From: Antitrichia curtipendula
Lineage: Eukaryota; Streptophyta; Bryopsida; Hypnales; Leucodontaceae
Reading direction: 5' to 3'
Length of the DNA stretch: 64,000 nucleotides
Assembly (NCBI GenBank): GCA_951230915.1
Contig: OX579639.1
Span: 6,386,001-6,450,000, forward strand
The position numbers were made by a program, and so were the translations under genes. Below are positions 50,415 to 60,387 of the stretch, piece by piece (the stretch's first letter is position 1; each line of letters begins with the position of its first letter). The notes under the pieces were generated by a model that did not search any database, was not told where the DNA came from, and saw only the letters and a list, made by a program, of their open reading frames with translations.

Positions 50415-52704
50415 TCAATCATCGAATCTCATCTTCTTCCCTGCGGGCGCAGACGATCGACCCCCGCGGCCTCCTCGACCACCGAAATCACTCCTACCTC
50501 TGCCACCACCTCTTCCTCCTCTTCCTGAAAGACAGAAGGCTAACTGTGAGTTACGTACGCACAACCATTGCAAACCGTTAGTTCCCACGAATTGAACCCA
50601 ACTTAAAAACATACAGAAAGACTGGGCTTACCCCGGTCACCTCCGCGACCTCCACCCCTTCCACCGAAACCACGACCACCTCCACGGCCGCCTCGGTCTC
50701 CTCCTCTACCACCAAAGCCTCCTCTGCCTCCACCACGACCACCAGGGGTACCACCGCTGGCCTCATTTACTACAAGATTCCTTCCGTTGAAATCAGATCC
50801 ATCCATCTCAGTGGCTTTAGTCAACTCATCCTTGCTCGAGAATTCAACGTACGCGAACCTGGAATATTGCAAGAGTGTTAAGGGGGAGTACTTTGGAACA
50901 AACAGCTAGATTAATACTACTATACCAATATCTATAAAAGCTCAAAAAGTGAAGCACTGAAGACTACTAGCCACAAGGAATACCAGGCGCAGCAAGAACA
51001 CCAAGAAAAGTAACATACCCCTTAATTTCTCCAGATTCACGATCGGTGGGAATACGGACATTCAACACTTCTCCACATTCACCAAAGAACTCAGTCAAAC
51101 CGCTCCGGATCTGCAAATTAATCAAATTTGATTTGTAAAGGTACGTTCAAAAGAAACACCAGAGAATACAAAACGCAACAATTAAGTCTTTCAGATCCGT
51201 TCTCCGTACCGAATCTTCATCTTGATACTTGTCAAAGCCCCGAACATAGGCCGTCTTCTCCGATCCAGTCCTTCCTGGAGTTACTCCATTCGGACTGAAC
51301 AATACCGAAGTCATCATTAGGTAATGTATTGAAAAAGAGAAAGGATTGAAAGTCTGGCACAAAGTGAATTACACTTACGTTGCTCCACCAGGAGTAGCTC
51401 CGCGCTCTCGAGCAAGGTCACAGAAAATATCTCTGCCTTCTAAATTTTTTCCGCTCTTCAGAATTGCCTTCTTGGCGGCCTCTTCAGTCTCGAATTCAAC
51501 ATGACCAAATCCACGAGATCGACCGTTTTCATCTTGGGCAATTCTCACATCAGAGACACCACCGCAATCGCTGAAAAACTCAAACCTGGAATCCAGAAGA
51601 ATACATACGATAAATCATTTATGATCAGCACTAATTCATTCAAGTAAAATCGACGCAAGAATTTACACCAAAACAAAAATAGCTAATACTACTTACACTT
51701 TGTCTTGATCAGCGGCCCATGCAAGGTTCTTCACGAAAATCGTTTTACTTCCTCCCTCACTGGATTGCTTGGCAGGAGTCTTGACCTGCACTTCATCTTC
51801 CTCACTCTCTTCGTCGCTCTCAGCAGCTTTACCAGTGGGCTGCAAGGAAAAAATAGATATACTTAGCGATATGTCAATTGTCTTTTAGGCACGGGCGGCT
51901 TCAACGTAAATGGACGTGCATTATCGACCCCATTACAACGACATTCACGGTAAAACAGACTGAAATAGCTAGAACCGGACGTTATATCTTAGATATAATT
52001 TACCTCATCGTCTTCACTATCTTCATCCTCATCACTATCAGCGGCTTTCCCATTTGAAGGCTTTCCATTGGTCGCCTTTCCGTTTGTAGCCTTGGCAGCA
52101 GGCAACATTTCTTCGTCGGAGGATGCTTCATCGCTCTCTGCACCAGCGACTTCCTGCTTATAACGACTTAAGAACGTCAGAAATATGAACTGCCAAGTCA
52201 CATTTACCAAACTTACGTAGAAGATATCAAGATACCACGCATGGTCAGAACAGAGAAAATCTTGCGCAATACCTCTTCAGACTCCTCAGAAGATTCTTCC
52301 ACTATCTTTGGAGGAGGGACGACCTTCTTCTGCCCCTTAGATTTCTTAGAAGGGGGAACACCGGCAGCCTCTTCGACAGCTCTCTTTCCTGCGCATGAAA
52401 TATTCAAACAATTAGAGTAATGAACATTAACGCTCTGAATCCAGTAAAGAGGTCAGTGTTCCAATGGAATGAAAGTAATCCTGTAAAGAAGTCAGTGCTC
52501 CTGGGAATACCTGTCTTCTTGTCTTTCGTAGACACTGGGACTACTGCGCCACCCTGTGTAAACAATTGGCCGTCAACGTCAGTAAGACCTAATGAACAAC
52601 GGACTACAAGGATAAAAATACTCATGTCCAGATAGAGCTTGAAAAAAGTAAGCGGCAGATATGATACATTAACGTACCAGAGCTCCTTTCTTAGTTTTCG
52701 CCAT
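50415..52704 (-). CDS. Nucleolin-like RNA-binding protein, ten exons
   Basis: Nucleolins act in the nucleolus in rDNA chromatin control, rRNA transcription and pre-rRNA processing. Exons, 5' to 3': 52704-52678, 52553-52511, 52388-52273, 52153-52004, 51839-51697, 51585-51379, 51294-51210, 51110-51019, 50858-50632, 50524-50415; all join in phase to 399 residues. Domains: a short basic start (MAKTKKGAL), acidic Ser/Glu/Asp blocks alternating with Lys-rich segments to about 140 (TNGKATNGKPSNGKAADS lies between two acidic tracts), RRM1 about 144-222 (RNP2 IFVKNL, RNP1 RGFGHVEF), RRM2 about 242-322 (RNP2 AYVRGF, RNP1 KGFAYVEF), and a Gly/Arg-rich tail from about 325 ending KKMRFDD. The layout is that of plant NUC-L1/NUC-L2 but shorter than the Arabidopsis proteins because the acidic part is small. 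I cannot assign the paralogue. Confidence 0.92.
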
Positions 52705-52746
52705 AATGAAGAAATTAACAGGAGCTTAGAGCAGGAATATCAAAAG

Positions 52747-53563
52747 CTGCAATAACATACAAGTAAATCAGATTCCTCTTAAACACAAGACCCAGAACAT
52801 GAATGACAAAATCATGTAGTGTTAACTTAATCATCGACCTGAAAAAATAAACCGCAAAAATAGCCGAGCAGGCGTAACCGAAGTCCATTACACAACTTCA
52901 TACTCCACAAAATTCATTACCTATGACTACATTCAGGGAGACAACAGACATTTGGATCTTCAATTACTTATCCCAGTCAAGTCATTCAACATTAGCATCT
53001 TCACCACACATAAAATAGTCCAAACAGAATGCTCAAACGCTCCAACAACAAAAATAACTCACGAACTATACCCGCTCGAGATCATCCTCCTCCAAAGACA
53101 ACTACATGGAGGACCCGCACAACACACACTGAAATAAAAATAATAAAATAAAACAAACTACTAATTACAGCTACACAACACAAGGACAGGAGAGTTGAAC
53201 ACTTCGAATGTACATGGCAAACCAAGCAAACACACGGCGACTGCCATTATCGGACCTGGACATTTAGACCTATAAATATTTCTCGCAAGCAAAACAGGAC
53301 GTACAACAAACTAACCTCGAGACAGTAGCGGTTGGATTTATTACTGATATCAATTCATACCGCATTCCACAAAAACATTGAATAACGCTACTCGCGGTAG
53401 CTAACGCAGTGGAAGGAGAATCAGGCACTGCGACCTTACCGCAAGAAACTGACAAAACAAACAAGAGCTACTACCATAAACGGACCTAGCGCACTCAAAA
53501 AACGCACAATGTAACAACAGCAAAAAAACAAAACACAGAGGGGGGCTAATATGCTTCGCTTAC
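52747..53563 (-). other. 5' UTR intron of the nucleolin-like gene
   Basis: On the minus strand an ACACCTC|GTAAGC donor at 53563 and a TTATTGCAG acceptor at 52747 enclose 817 bases. The acceptor is followed by an untranslated stretch of about 40 bases before the start codon at 52704-52702. The presumed first non-coding exon upstream of 53563 is GC-rich. Leader introns are common in strongly expressed plant genes and often raise expression; its presence here is inferred from splice signals. Confidence 0.6.
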
Positions 53564-53874
53564 GAGGTGTTGAGACGTCCGCCGGGCCGTTGAAGCTGCG
53601 GCTGAAGACTGTAAAACTTAAAGCCTGAGAAGGTATCATATTGCAGGGGAAACAGGGCTGTATGAGCAAGGGGGGCGGCCGCCGCTCCTCCTGCCACGTG
53701 GCGCGCGGTGACAAGTTCCCACCTCCTTCTAGGGTTGCCCGTGTGAAACTTGTGCGTAAATATCTGGTTCCGTGGCTGACGTGGATGCCTTTACGGTGAG
53801 AATCTTTTTGTTGGGAGCTGACTTGGCAGGGCGGGCTGTCTCTCTCCAAGCTTCAACTCCTTCAAAAATGGATC

Positions 53875-54081
53875 GGGGTGGATTGACCCCCTCGCTCGGC
53901 CTTACCAGGGGTGCATGTAAAAAAAAGCCCCCTATTTTGGGCAGTTCCAGGGTATATGCTTGACTTCATTCGACAAATTTGGGGTCTCTGATCGCAAATA
54001 TGAATTCCAAATTTGCAAAAAAAATCATGTGCAAAAAACAGGGTTTACCCGCAGGGCCGAGCGAGGGGGTCAATCCACCCC
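53875..54081. mobile_element. MITE-like element with perfect 27-bp TIRs
   Basis: Positions 53875-53901 are the exact reverse complement of 54055-54081 (ends GGGGTGGATTGACCCC..., inner end CTCGCTCGGCC). The enclosed 150 bp are non-coding. Just outside, TTCAAAAAT on the left and TTCAAATGG on the right could be a diverged 9-bp target duplication, which would point to a Mutator-like origin, but this is weak. The perfect TIRs suggest a young insertion, or selection or gene conversion. It lies about 300 bp upstream of the predicted nucleolin leader. Confidence 0.8.
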
Positions 54082-55719
54082 AGCCTTCAAATGGGTGCCA
54101 TGATACAGAAGTAACAGAACGTTTCGAAAAGAGCGTCGAGGATTCAGAGTCTTCCGCTTCACTGTGACAACCTTCTTCACATTTCTGCAGTCAGTCTTCG
54201 GATTCCCCAAGGAAACTTGTTACCAGTCAGTATCAAATACATGCACGGCAGCACCAAAAACAAACTCGAGAGTACTCGAGAGTACTCGATAGTCGAGTTC
54301 TTTCCTAATAAGTGCAAACATCATTGGATGTACCTCATGGCAAACCTTGAAAAAGCCCGCACGTCCAGTAACCATGCTTTCCATCCTTCCAACCTTTGGA
54401 ACAAGGGCGTCCCAAGAGAAGAATCTCCTCTTCTGCAAGAGTAGCAAGCACAAGTTGCAGCAACTCGATCATGTGGTACAGTCCCTCAACGATCTGCGAT
54501 CATCACTTCTTTATGCTCACAGCCGGAGTGACGACATGATGGTCCCTCCGCACTGCTTGATTTCTCTCTAAATGATTCCCTCCTTCGTTTGCTGTGGTGG
54601 ACATATCGGTATTCGGGATATTAAATTCCTGAGCTGCAATTTCAAGTACCATCCGGAAATTGGAGGAAGAATCCCCTGCTGCTGCTGTCAGACCACGGAA
54701 TCTGCCGAGCAACGAGCTACTTTCAAGGTAGAGATATGCAATCTCGTTGTAACCCCTAAACCCTCGGCGTGTAAGAAGATTCTCAAACGTAAGAGTCTGG
54801 TGAGTCTGTAGACAGCGTATCCCGTGAACACAATCTCGAGTCATACAACGCTGTCATTATGCAGCTCAATTCAACCCCAAAAGAAAAAACCCTAAATTAG
54901 AAAAATCTCAATGCAACCGGTAATTGCAACAACTCATTGCGAACTTAATTTGCATCTCTTAAAATATCAGTCTTGAGTCACAGAAGTCCTAAGAAAAAAT
55001 ACTTCCAGCAGTTAGAATTAGGTTCTTCAACCTTTGTTAAATGAAATTAATTATAAGTTCATTTTAAGAATCTCATCAATCCGGAGGACAACAGCTAGTT
55101 CATGAGAATGCGAAGTGTGTGAGAGGTCAACATACAATACGACTCGATGACAACTCGAGGTACTTCTTTTGCAAATTTCAAGACCTCGAAACACGAGAAA
55201 TCCAAGATGCAAAATAAGAGCTGTCATTGCAGAATTGAGGGAGTAGAATATTAAGAACCTTGATACTTTCCTGAACAGAGCACTTAATTCTTAGGGGTGA
55301 AATAACGTGTCCAGGAAAATGAACTTAGTTTTTGAACAGCAATTTTCTCCAATGCTCAGCGTACCGCATTTCAGAATGAAATCATCAGCGTATTTCTAAT
55401 CATCATAATGCTAGTGCTCTGTTTCAGTCGACAAAATCCGAAACTTCAGCAGTAGTTCGGCAACTAACAAGGACATTTTTCACCCTCTTCTACAATGTTG
55501 AAACAGCAAATTGTCGGAGGTGATTCTCGGCTTCTAAAAATTGGGAATCGAAAGAAAAGCACCCGCACATGGAAATTTGCATGAGCACGCAGGCCCTGCG
55601 TCGGGACGGGGAAGGAGTGATCGCCTCCATGTCCAGTGAGTCGGGGCTCAAGTAATTATTGTAAACCAGCCTCAAGGTAAACCAGCCTATGACAGGATTG
55701 AAAGGCAGAATGACTGCTT
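54082..55719. other. Gene-like composition without an identifiable gene
   Basis: The GC content is closer to that of genic DNA in this window than to spacer. I read all frames and found no domain, conserved motif or consistent exon chain. It may be a decayed gene or promoter-side DNA of the nucleolin locus. Confidence 0.4.
54263..54299. repeat. Palindromic GAGTACTCGA tandem repeat
   Basis: ACTCGAGAGT occurs with period ten about three times and the whole block is nearly its own reverse complement (AACTCGA at the left, TCGAGTT at the right). It could fold as a cruciform or hairpin. Confidence 0.8.
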
Positions 55720-56205
55720 TGCCCCGTTGGCATTGTTGAAAAATTCAATTTTTTTTCTTCCACATAAAGACAAATGCGAGAAATGGGGAGGGCAATTGAA
55801 ATTTTATTTTTTTGACAAAATATGAATTTGTTACGAATTTTGGAAGTCTGCTATCCAATTGGCCCAAAAGAGCCTCTAGAATAGTCCAAAACTATAATGG
55901 TCATCATACCACTTAGAGCTATCACAATATTTTTTAATATAGCCACAATATGAAGGAATTAAGTAGTCACTTCTTGTAATGGACTTACAGTAAAAAGGTA
56001 AAACTCCATACTGCAGTCATTAATATCTCTTCACCATCACCCAAACATTGATTGTGGCCACTAACTCACTAAATAGCTCAAGTCTTGTTTATTAGAAAAA
56101 ATTTGTTATGGGTTGATGCAAGACTAGAACAGGTCATTTCTAAGGTGCCTATGATGGATGATTTGCTTGTTATAGGTTTGGTTTACTTTAATGCATGCTA
56201 TAGTG
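55720..56205. repeat. Dispersed repeat, copy B of two in the window
   Basis: Second copy of the sequence at 33390-33925, in the same orientation, with scattered substitutions and small indels. It starts abruptly after the GC-richer block ending near 55720, which suggests insertion next to it. Confidence 0.65.
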
Positions 56206-59049
56206 ATACCTTTAACTTTTACTAATTTTGCAATTATGCAAATTTGTAAGACATTCTAATATGCCATTGCATAGTATTTTAGATTAAATTAATATAGTTT
56301 AACACATATACAATATTGAAAGAATTTTCATATTATAATATGTTGCTATAGAAGAGGTTGTAGTTTTGAGGATAAAATTCTACAAACCAATCCAATTTTG
56401 GAAGCACTAAGAAATTCAAAAATTTGAATACAAAGTCACTTTATAAGTTGTAACCTTTGAAAATGCATATGATTCCAAATGAATTAGTAATACAGATTAA
56501 CTCCTTAGAAAATAAAACAAATACCTTTGCTTTTACATTTGCAATCTATTAACATATTGTTGTCAATCATGTGCATATTTGAAGATCAAGGCTCATCCCA
56601 TTCCTCTTCTTGTTCTCAATCCAACATGATGACTTTTGGATGAGAAATATGTATATGGATGACAAAATTTTACCAATTCATGCAGGAATTTATATATATT
56701 TTTAAAAACTCATTATTTCTCACTTTGCAAGACAAATATTTGACTCTATACACAGTATTACATAGTCCCATATAAAATTTTGATTGTCTCTTTCATAAAA
56801 TCTTTGAGATAATCTTCAATATAATCCTTAATGATTGAATTTTTTTAAACCATACTTGAACATTTTAGAATTCTATTATTCCTTATAACCAGATATCATA
56901 ATTTCTATTTTTGTTTTAAAACTATTTCTTGAGAATGAAGGGCCTTCATATTCTACTATCAATTTTATCACATATCTTAAATTCATTTGGCCTTAAAATT
57001 TGTTTACTTTCATATCACTTTTATTGTAACCACATGATTATAATTATATGAGATATAAGTAGTCTTCTTTTGAATGATGATTCCTCTATTACGCTTGGAC
57101 ATTTAATATATTTTTAAATTTATTTACCTAAATATATTATCTTTAAAAGCATTGCATGATCTTTTCATGTTGGCTCAGATTATAACACATTATAGCATTA
57201 TTAAACTGTGCTAATAGGATTCCTCATAAGAAATTATTCATAAATATGAAACAAATTATGAAAAAATTGCTATTGAAAAAGAGTTTTTGCACACATGGTA
57301 ATTTTTTTTTACAAGAAACAAAAGAGAGTTGTTTTATATACATGATCACAATTTTTAGGAATTTTTGTATACATCTATAAATGCATTCATTGTAGAATAT
57401 TTGTCACACGTTTAAACTATTTGATCCAAAGCACAAAAGATCCTCGAGGTAGTTTAAATTTCTAAAATGTGAATCTGTTTTATGAAATGCTATTTAAAAT
57501 AATAACATCAATACCTTAAGTTAGTTTGTTTGTTTATTCCCTCAATTGCATTCTTGGTATTGTGGAAAGCCATTAACAAAGAGGGATGCATGGGCATTTA
57601 TCATGGCATTCCAATCCACCAAAAAAAAATACTAAATTTTGAAAATTTTATGAATTTAAAAATTAGAAAATTATTTTTTATTTTATTATATATATTTATT
57701 TATTTATTTATAGTGGCAATGGCACATGGCAAACCTCATATGACAATCCAGTGAGTTGTAAAGCTATTGGAAGCATTTTTTCATCCCCGTTTTCCTTGTT
57801 GATCTTTCATGTTGGGTTATGAAGAGTATCTAATTGAGTTTGCACTCTTGCCAATGTTTCTCTTCATGTAAATAGGGAGTTAGTAAAAAAAATGGATCAC
57901 AAAATATGCTATTTTAGTGTATTTTGAGAAGTTATTGCTCCTTGCTCAAAATCTAAAATTTCTTCACGAAAATGATATTTTTTGAGTTTGAGCCCAACTA
58001 ACAAAACAAAATTCATCTACTCTAATTTCTACTCTAATTTGAGTTTTGAAAAAATTCCTAATATTTAATATTTTATTGCAATTTTCAATGTCTACTGAAT
58101 TCTAATTATAGAATGACATGGAAATTGAGTTCACACTATAATATTGGTCATTGTAAATTACACACATGGTGAAATTTTCAATTTTTTTGAAATAATTCTC
58201 TATTCGATGTGATTTTTCTTCATTTTTTCTTTTAAAAATTTCAAATAAATCAATTTTCTACAAAAAAAACCCATGTAATTTCATCTCTAAAATATAAATA
58301 TAAAATTTTCATACATATCTAGTTGCAACTATTAAATAATCTTGAGTGAGCTTGAAATCAATAGTTATGGATCCGTCATTTAGGGGTTAAACATTCTAGA
58401 CTTGTCAATAATATCAATACACATTTCTATAGACTTAGAGCATCCCCATATAAAATCGCCAAAGGTACTCAACACGGGCTATGGATAGGTTGTAGCTAAG
58501 AAATTATTCTGTGGCATGCACACCAAGTGAAAAAATAGGCATGCCCACTTCAAAAGTGAAGAGGGCATGAACAAATAGAATCTCTTGGGTGCGGCTTGCT
58601 AAGCAATTTGATAATCTTCTTGGTCTCACCTTTTGAAAAGCTTCTCCTTATAATAAAAGAGAAAATATGGCGCACCCTTTGAGCACCTGACGAGTCTCCC
58701 CACAGGGCCATGACTCTTCAATCAATATTGTGGAACACCAAACCACAAAGTTTGCTTGTTTGGCGCCCCTACTTTGCTAGCTAGCTGTGAGGATGCTCTT
58801 ACATAATATATATGCATTATGTAGATGAATGAAATCTCTGAAATCAAATAAATACTATACCTCCCTCGAAATCTAGGGCTTGAAATCTACAACCCGTAAA
58901 TATCTACCAAAGATTGTTATCTTCAGCGAATGGTACTGTAGTAGAACGTGAACGTTAACCGACCAGAAAACGAATGTGGATATACGAAGGTCCACAGCAA
59001 ATCTGTAGCCCTCTCTTGTGATTGTTGTTAAGTTTTTATTGCTTTGGCC
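56206..59049. other. AT-rich spacer and upstream region of the plastid-protein gene
   Basis: No gene found. A lone TTTAGGGGTTAA at 58379-58390 matches the right end of the TTAA-flanked family. From about 58860 the sequence becomes GC-richer and should include the promoter and leader of the gene at 59050. Confidence 0.5.
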
Positions 59050-59484
59050 ATGGCAATGGCGGTGTGCGCATCGTCGGTCCTCCATGCTGCCTCTGCACAA
59101 CGCCATCTCCAACAGGAGCCTGGCTGCTCGTGCTCGTACAATTCCGAGCATGGATTGCAATCTTCGACTTCGGTGAAGTTCGGCCCCGTCCGCAGATTGT
59201 CCGCCATGTCAAATGCGGTGGGAGCTCGGTCCGTGAGGGCCATGGCGCCCGACGAGGAGAAGATGACTCGGCGCTCGCCTCTTGACTTTCCAATTGAGTG
59301 GGACAGGCCGCGACCCGGAAGGAGACCGGACATTTTTCCTCAATTTAGTCCGATGAAGACCCCGTTGCCACCTCCGTTGCCCGCAGATCCTCCGGAAGAA
59401 GACGAAGACGACGAAGAGAAGAAGGAAGAGGAGGAGGAGGAGAATCCGTCGGAGGAGCCCGAGAAGCCGGACGTATCGTTCTGA
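59050..59484 (+). CDS. Small plastid-targeted-type protein, Pro-rich with acidic tail
   Basis: Intronless, 144 residues. Residues 1-65 look like a chloroplast transit peptide: rich in Ala, Ser and Arg, only two acidic residues, ending in a VRAM motif near 62-65 where cleavage is plausible. The mature part has a compact motif DFPIEWDRPRPGRRPDIFP (79-97), then FSPMKTPLPPPLPADPP, then a run of Glu/Asp with two Lys and a final PDVSF. I have an impression that plants share a protein family with this DFPIEW...FSPMKTPLPPP motif, but I cannot name a gene or function. The start was chosen at 59050, the first ATG; a second ATG two codons later is in frame. No membrane segment. Confidence 0.75.
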   Translation: MAMAVCASSVLHAASAQRHLQQEPGCSCSYNSEHGLQSSTSVKFGPVRRLSAMSNAVGARSVRAMAPDEEKMTRRSPLDFPIEWDRPRPGRRPDIFPQFSPMKTPLPPPLPADPPEEDEDDEEKKEEEEEENPSEEPEKPDVSF

Positions 59485-60057
59485 GTTTCTGCAGCTTGTT
59501 TAGGAAATTTTCGTGGTTTGGGATTTAGGGTTTTTGCAGCCCCCGCGGAGGAGGCGAAATGTGCGAGTGGAGAATCAAAGCATGATTTAGGGTTTGGTCC
59601 ATTGGTGTGCGTGAGGATTCTCTTACTGATTGCACAGTGTTTGACTTGGATTATTGTGTTGCCAAGTATTTTTATGTAACAAACCGGTTTAGAAAGCAAT
59701 AGCAACGAATTTTTCGTTCATCTGAGATTTCTGGCCCAAGCTGATTGATATTGAATGACTGGATGATTACGGCTTGGAATTTTTGTTGTCAAAATTTTCA
59801 ATTCTTGATGACATTTAGTTTGATCATTTAGTGCTCTGCTCATGGGATTGGATACTTGTCGTTGGGGAAGAGTAAGGAACTGAACGTGTCAATCTAACGG
59901 AATTTTAGGTGTGGTGTAACAATGCTGTGCAAGGTCTTGCACAAATTTTGTGTTTGAATTGTGTGAGAAAGTTTGATTCGTTGTGGCAACTCTGAATCTC
60001 GTTGTTTGCTAAGCAACGCTCCAGAAGCGATTATTAGGGGTATGCGATTATTAGGGG
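59485..60057. other. 3' flank of the plastid-protein gene
   Basis: Probably contains the 3' UTR in its first 200 bases. A 17-bp direct repeat, GCGATTATTAGGGGTAT / GCGATTATTAGGGGTAA, occupies 60027-60060 and ends in the first bases of the next element. Confidence 0.55.
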
Positions 60058-60387
60058 TAAGGTAGGAGGTCCATAAATCGCACACCTAAGGGCTGGAACT
60101 GAATTTTGGGGAGTTGAAGCTTCCCAAAATATTTTTCAGTAAATTTTCCTTGAAAGACAAGAGGAATTGACATCTAACCCAAGTCGTTTCATGTTTTCTG
60201 GAGCTTTGTGGAATTAGTTATGAAATTTTGAAGTTGAACTGGCATAGGGCTCCAAAATCGCGCACCTGTAAAATGTTCACTATTTGTACATTAATGAAGG
60301 CTATGAAAAAGAAACATGTACAGACAATGCACATTTAAGGTAGGGCACCATTTTAGAGCCCGCACCATTTTAGAACCTCCTACCTTA
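60058..60387. mobile_element. TAAGGTAG-family element, 330 bp
   Basis: The left end is TAAGGTAGGAGGTCCATAAAT and the right end, reverse-complemented, is TAAGGTAGGAGGTTCTAAAAT; 18 of 21 bases agree. An additional TAAGGTAGG copy at about 60337 near the right end points inwards, so the last 55 bp are themselves a smaller foldback. No coding sequence. Confidence 0.65.

Noticed and set aside
51295..51378. ATGATGA box in a nucleolin intron as a C/D snoRNA
   Set aside because: The box lies at the 3' end of the intron with no D box downstream, so the snoRNA geometry is absent.
53866..54090. 9-bp target duplication TTCAAAAAT/TTCAAATGG proving a Mutator-like origin
   Set aside because: Only about six bases agree and the element border is uncertain by several bases; kept only as a hint.
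58379..58390. Complete TTAA-flanked element ending at 58390
   Set aside because: No matching opposite end was found within about 1 kb upstream; recorded only as a lone terminus.
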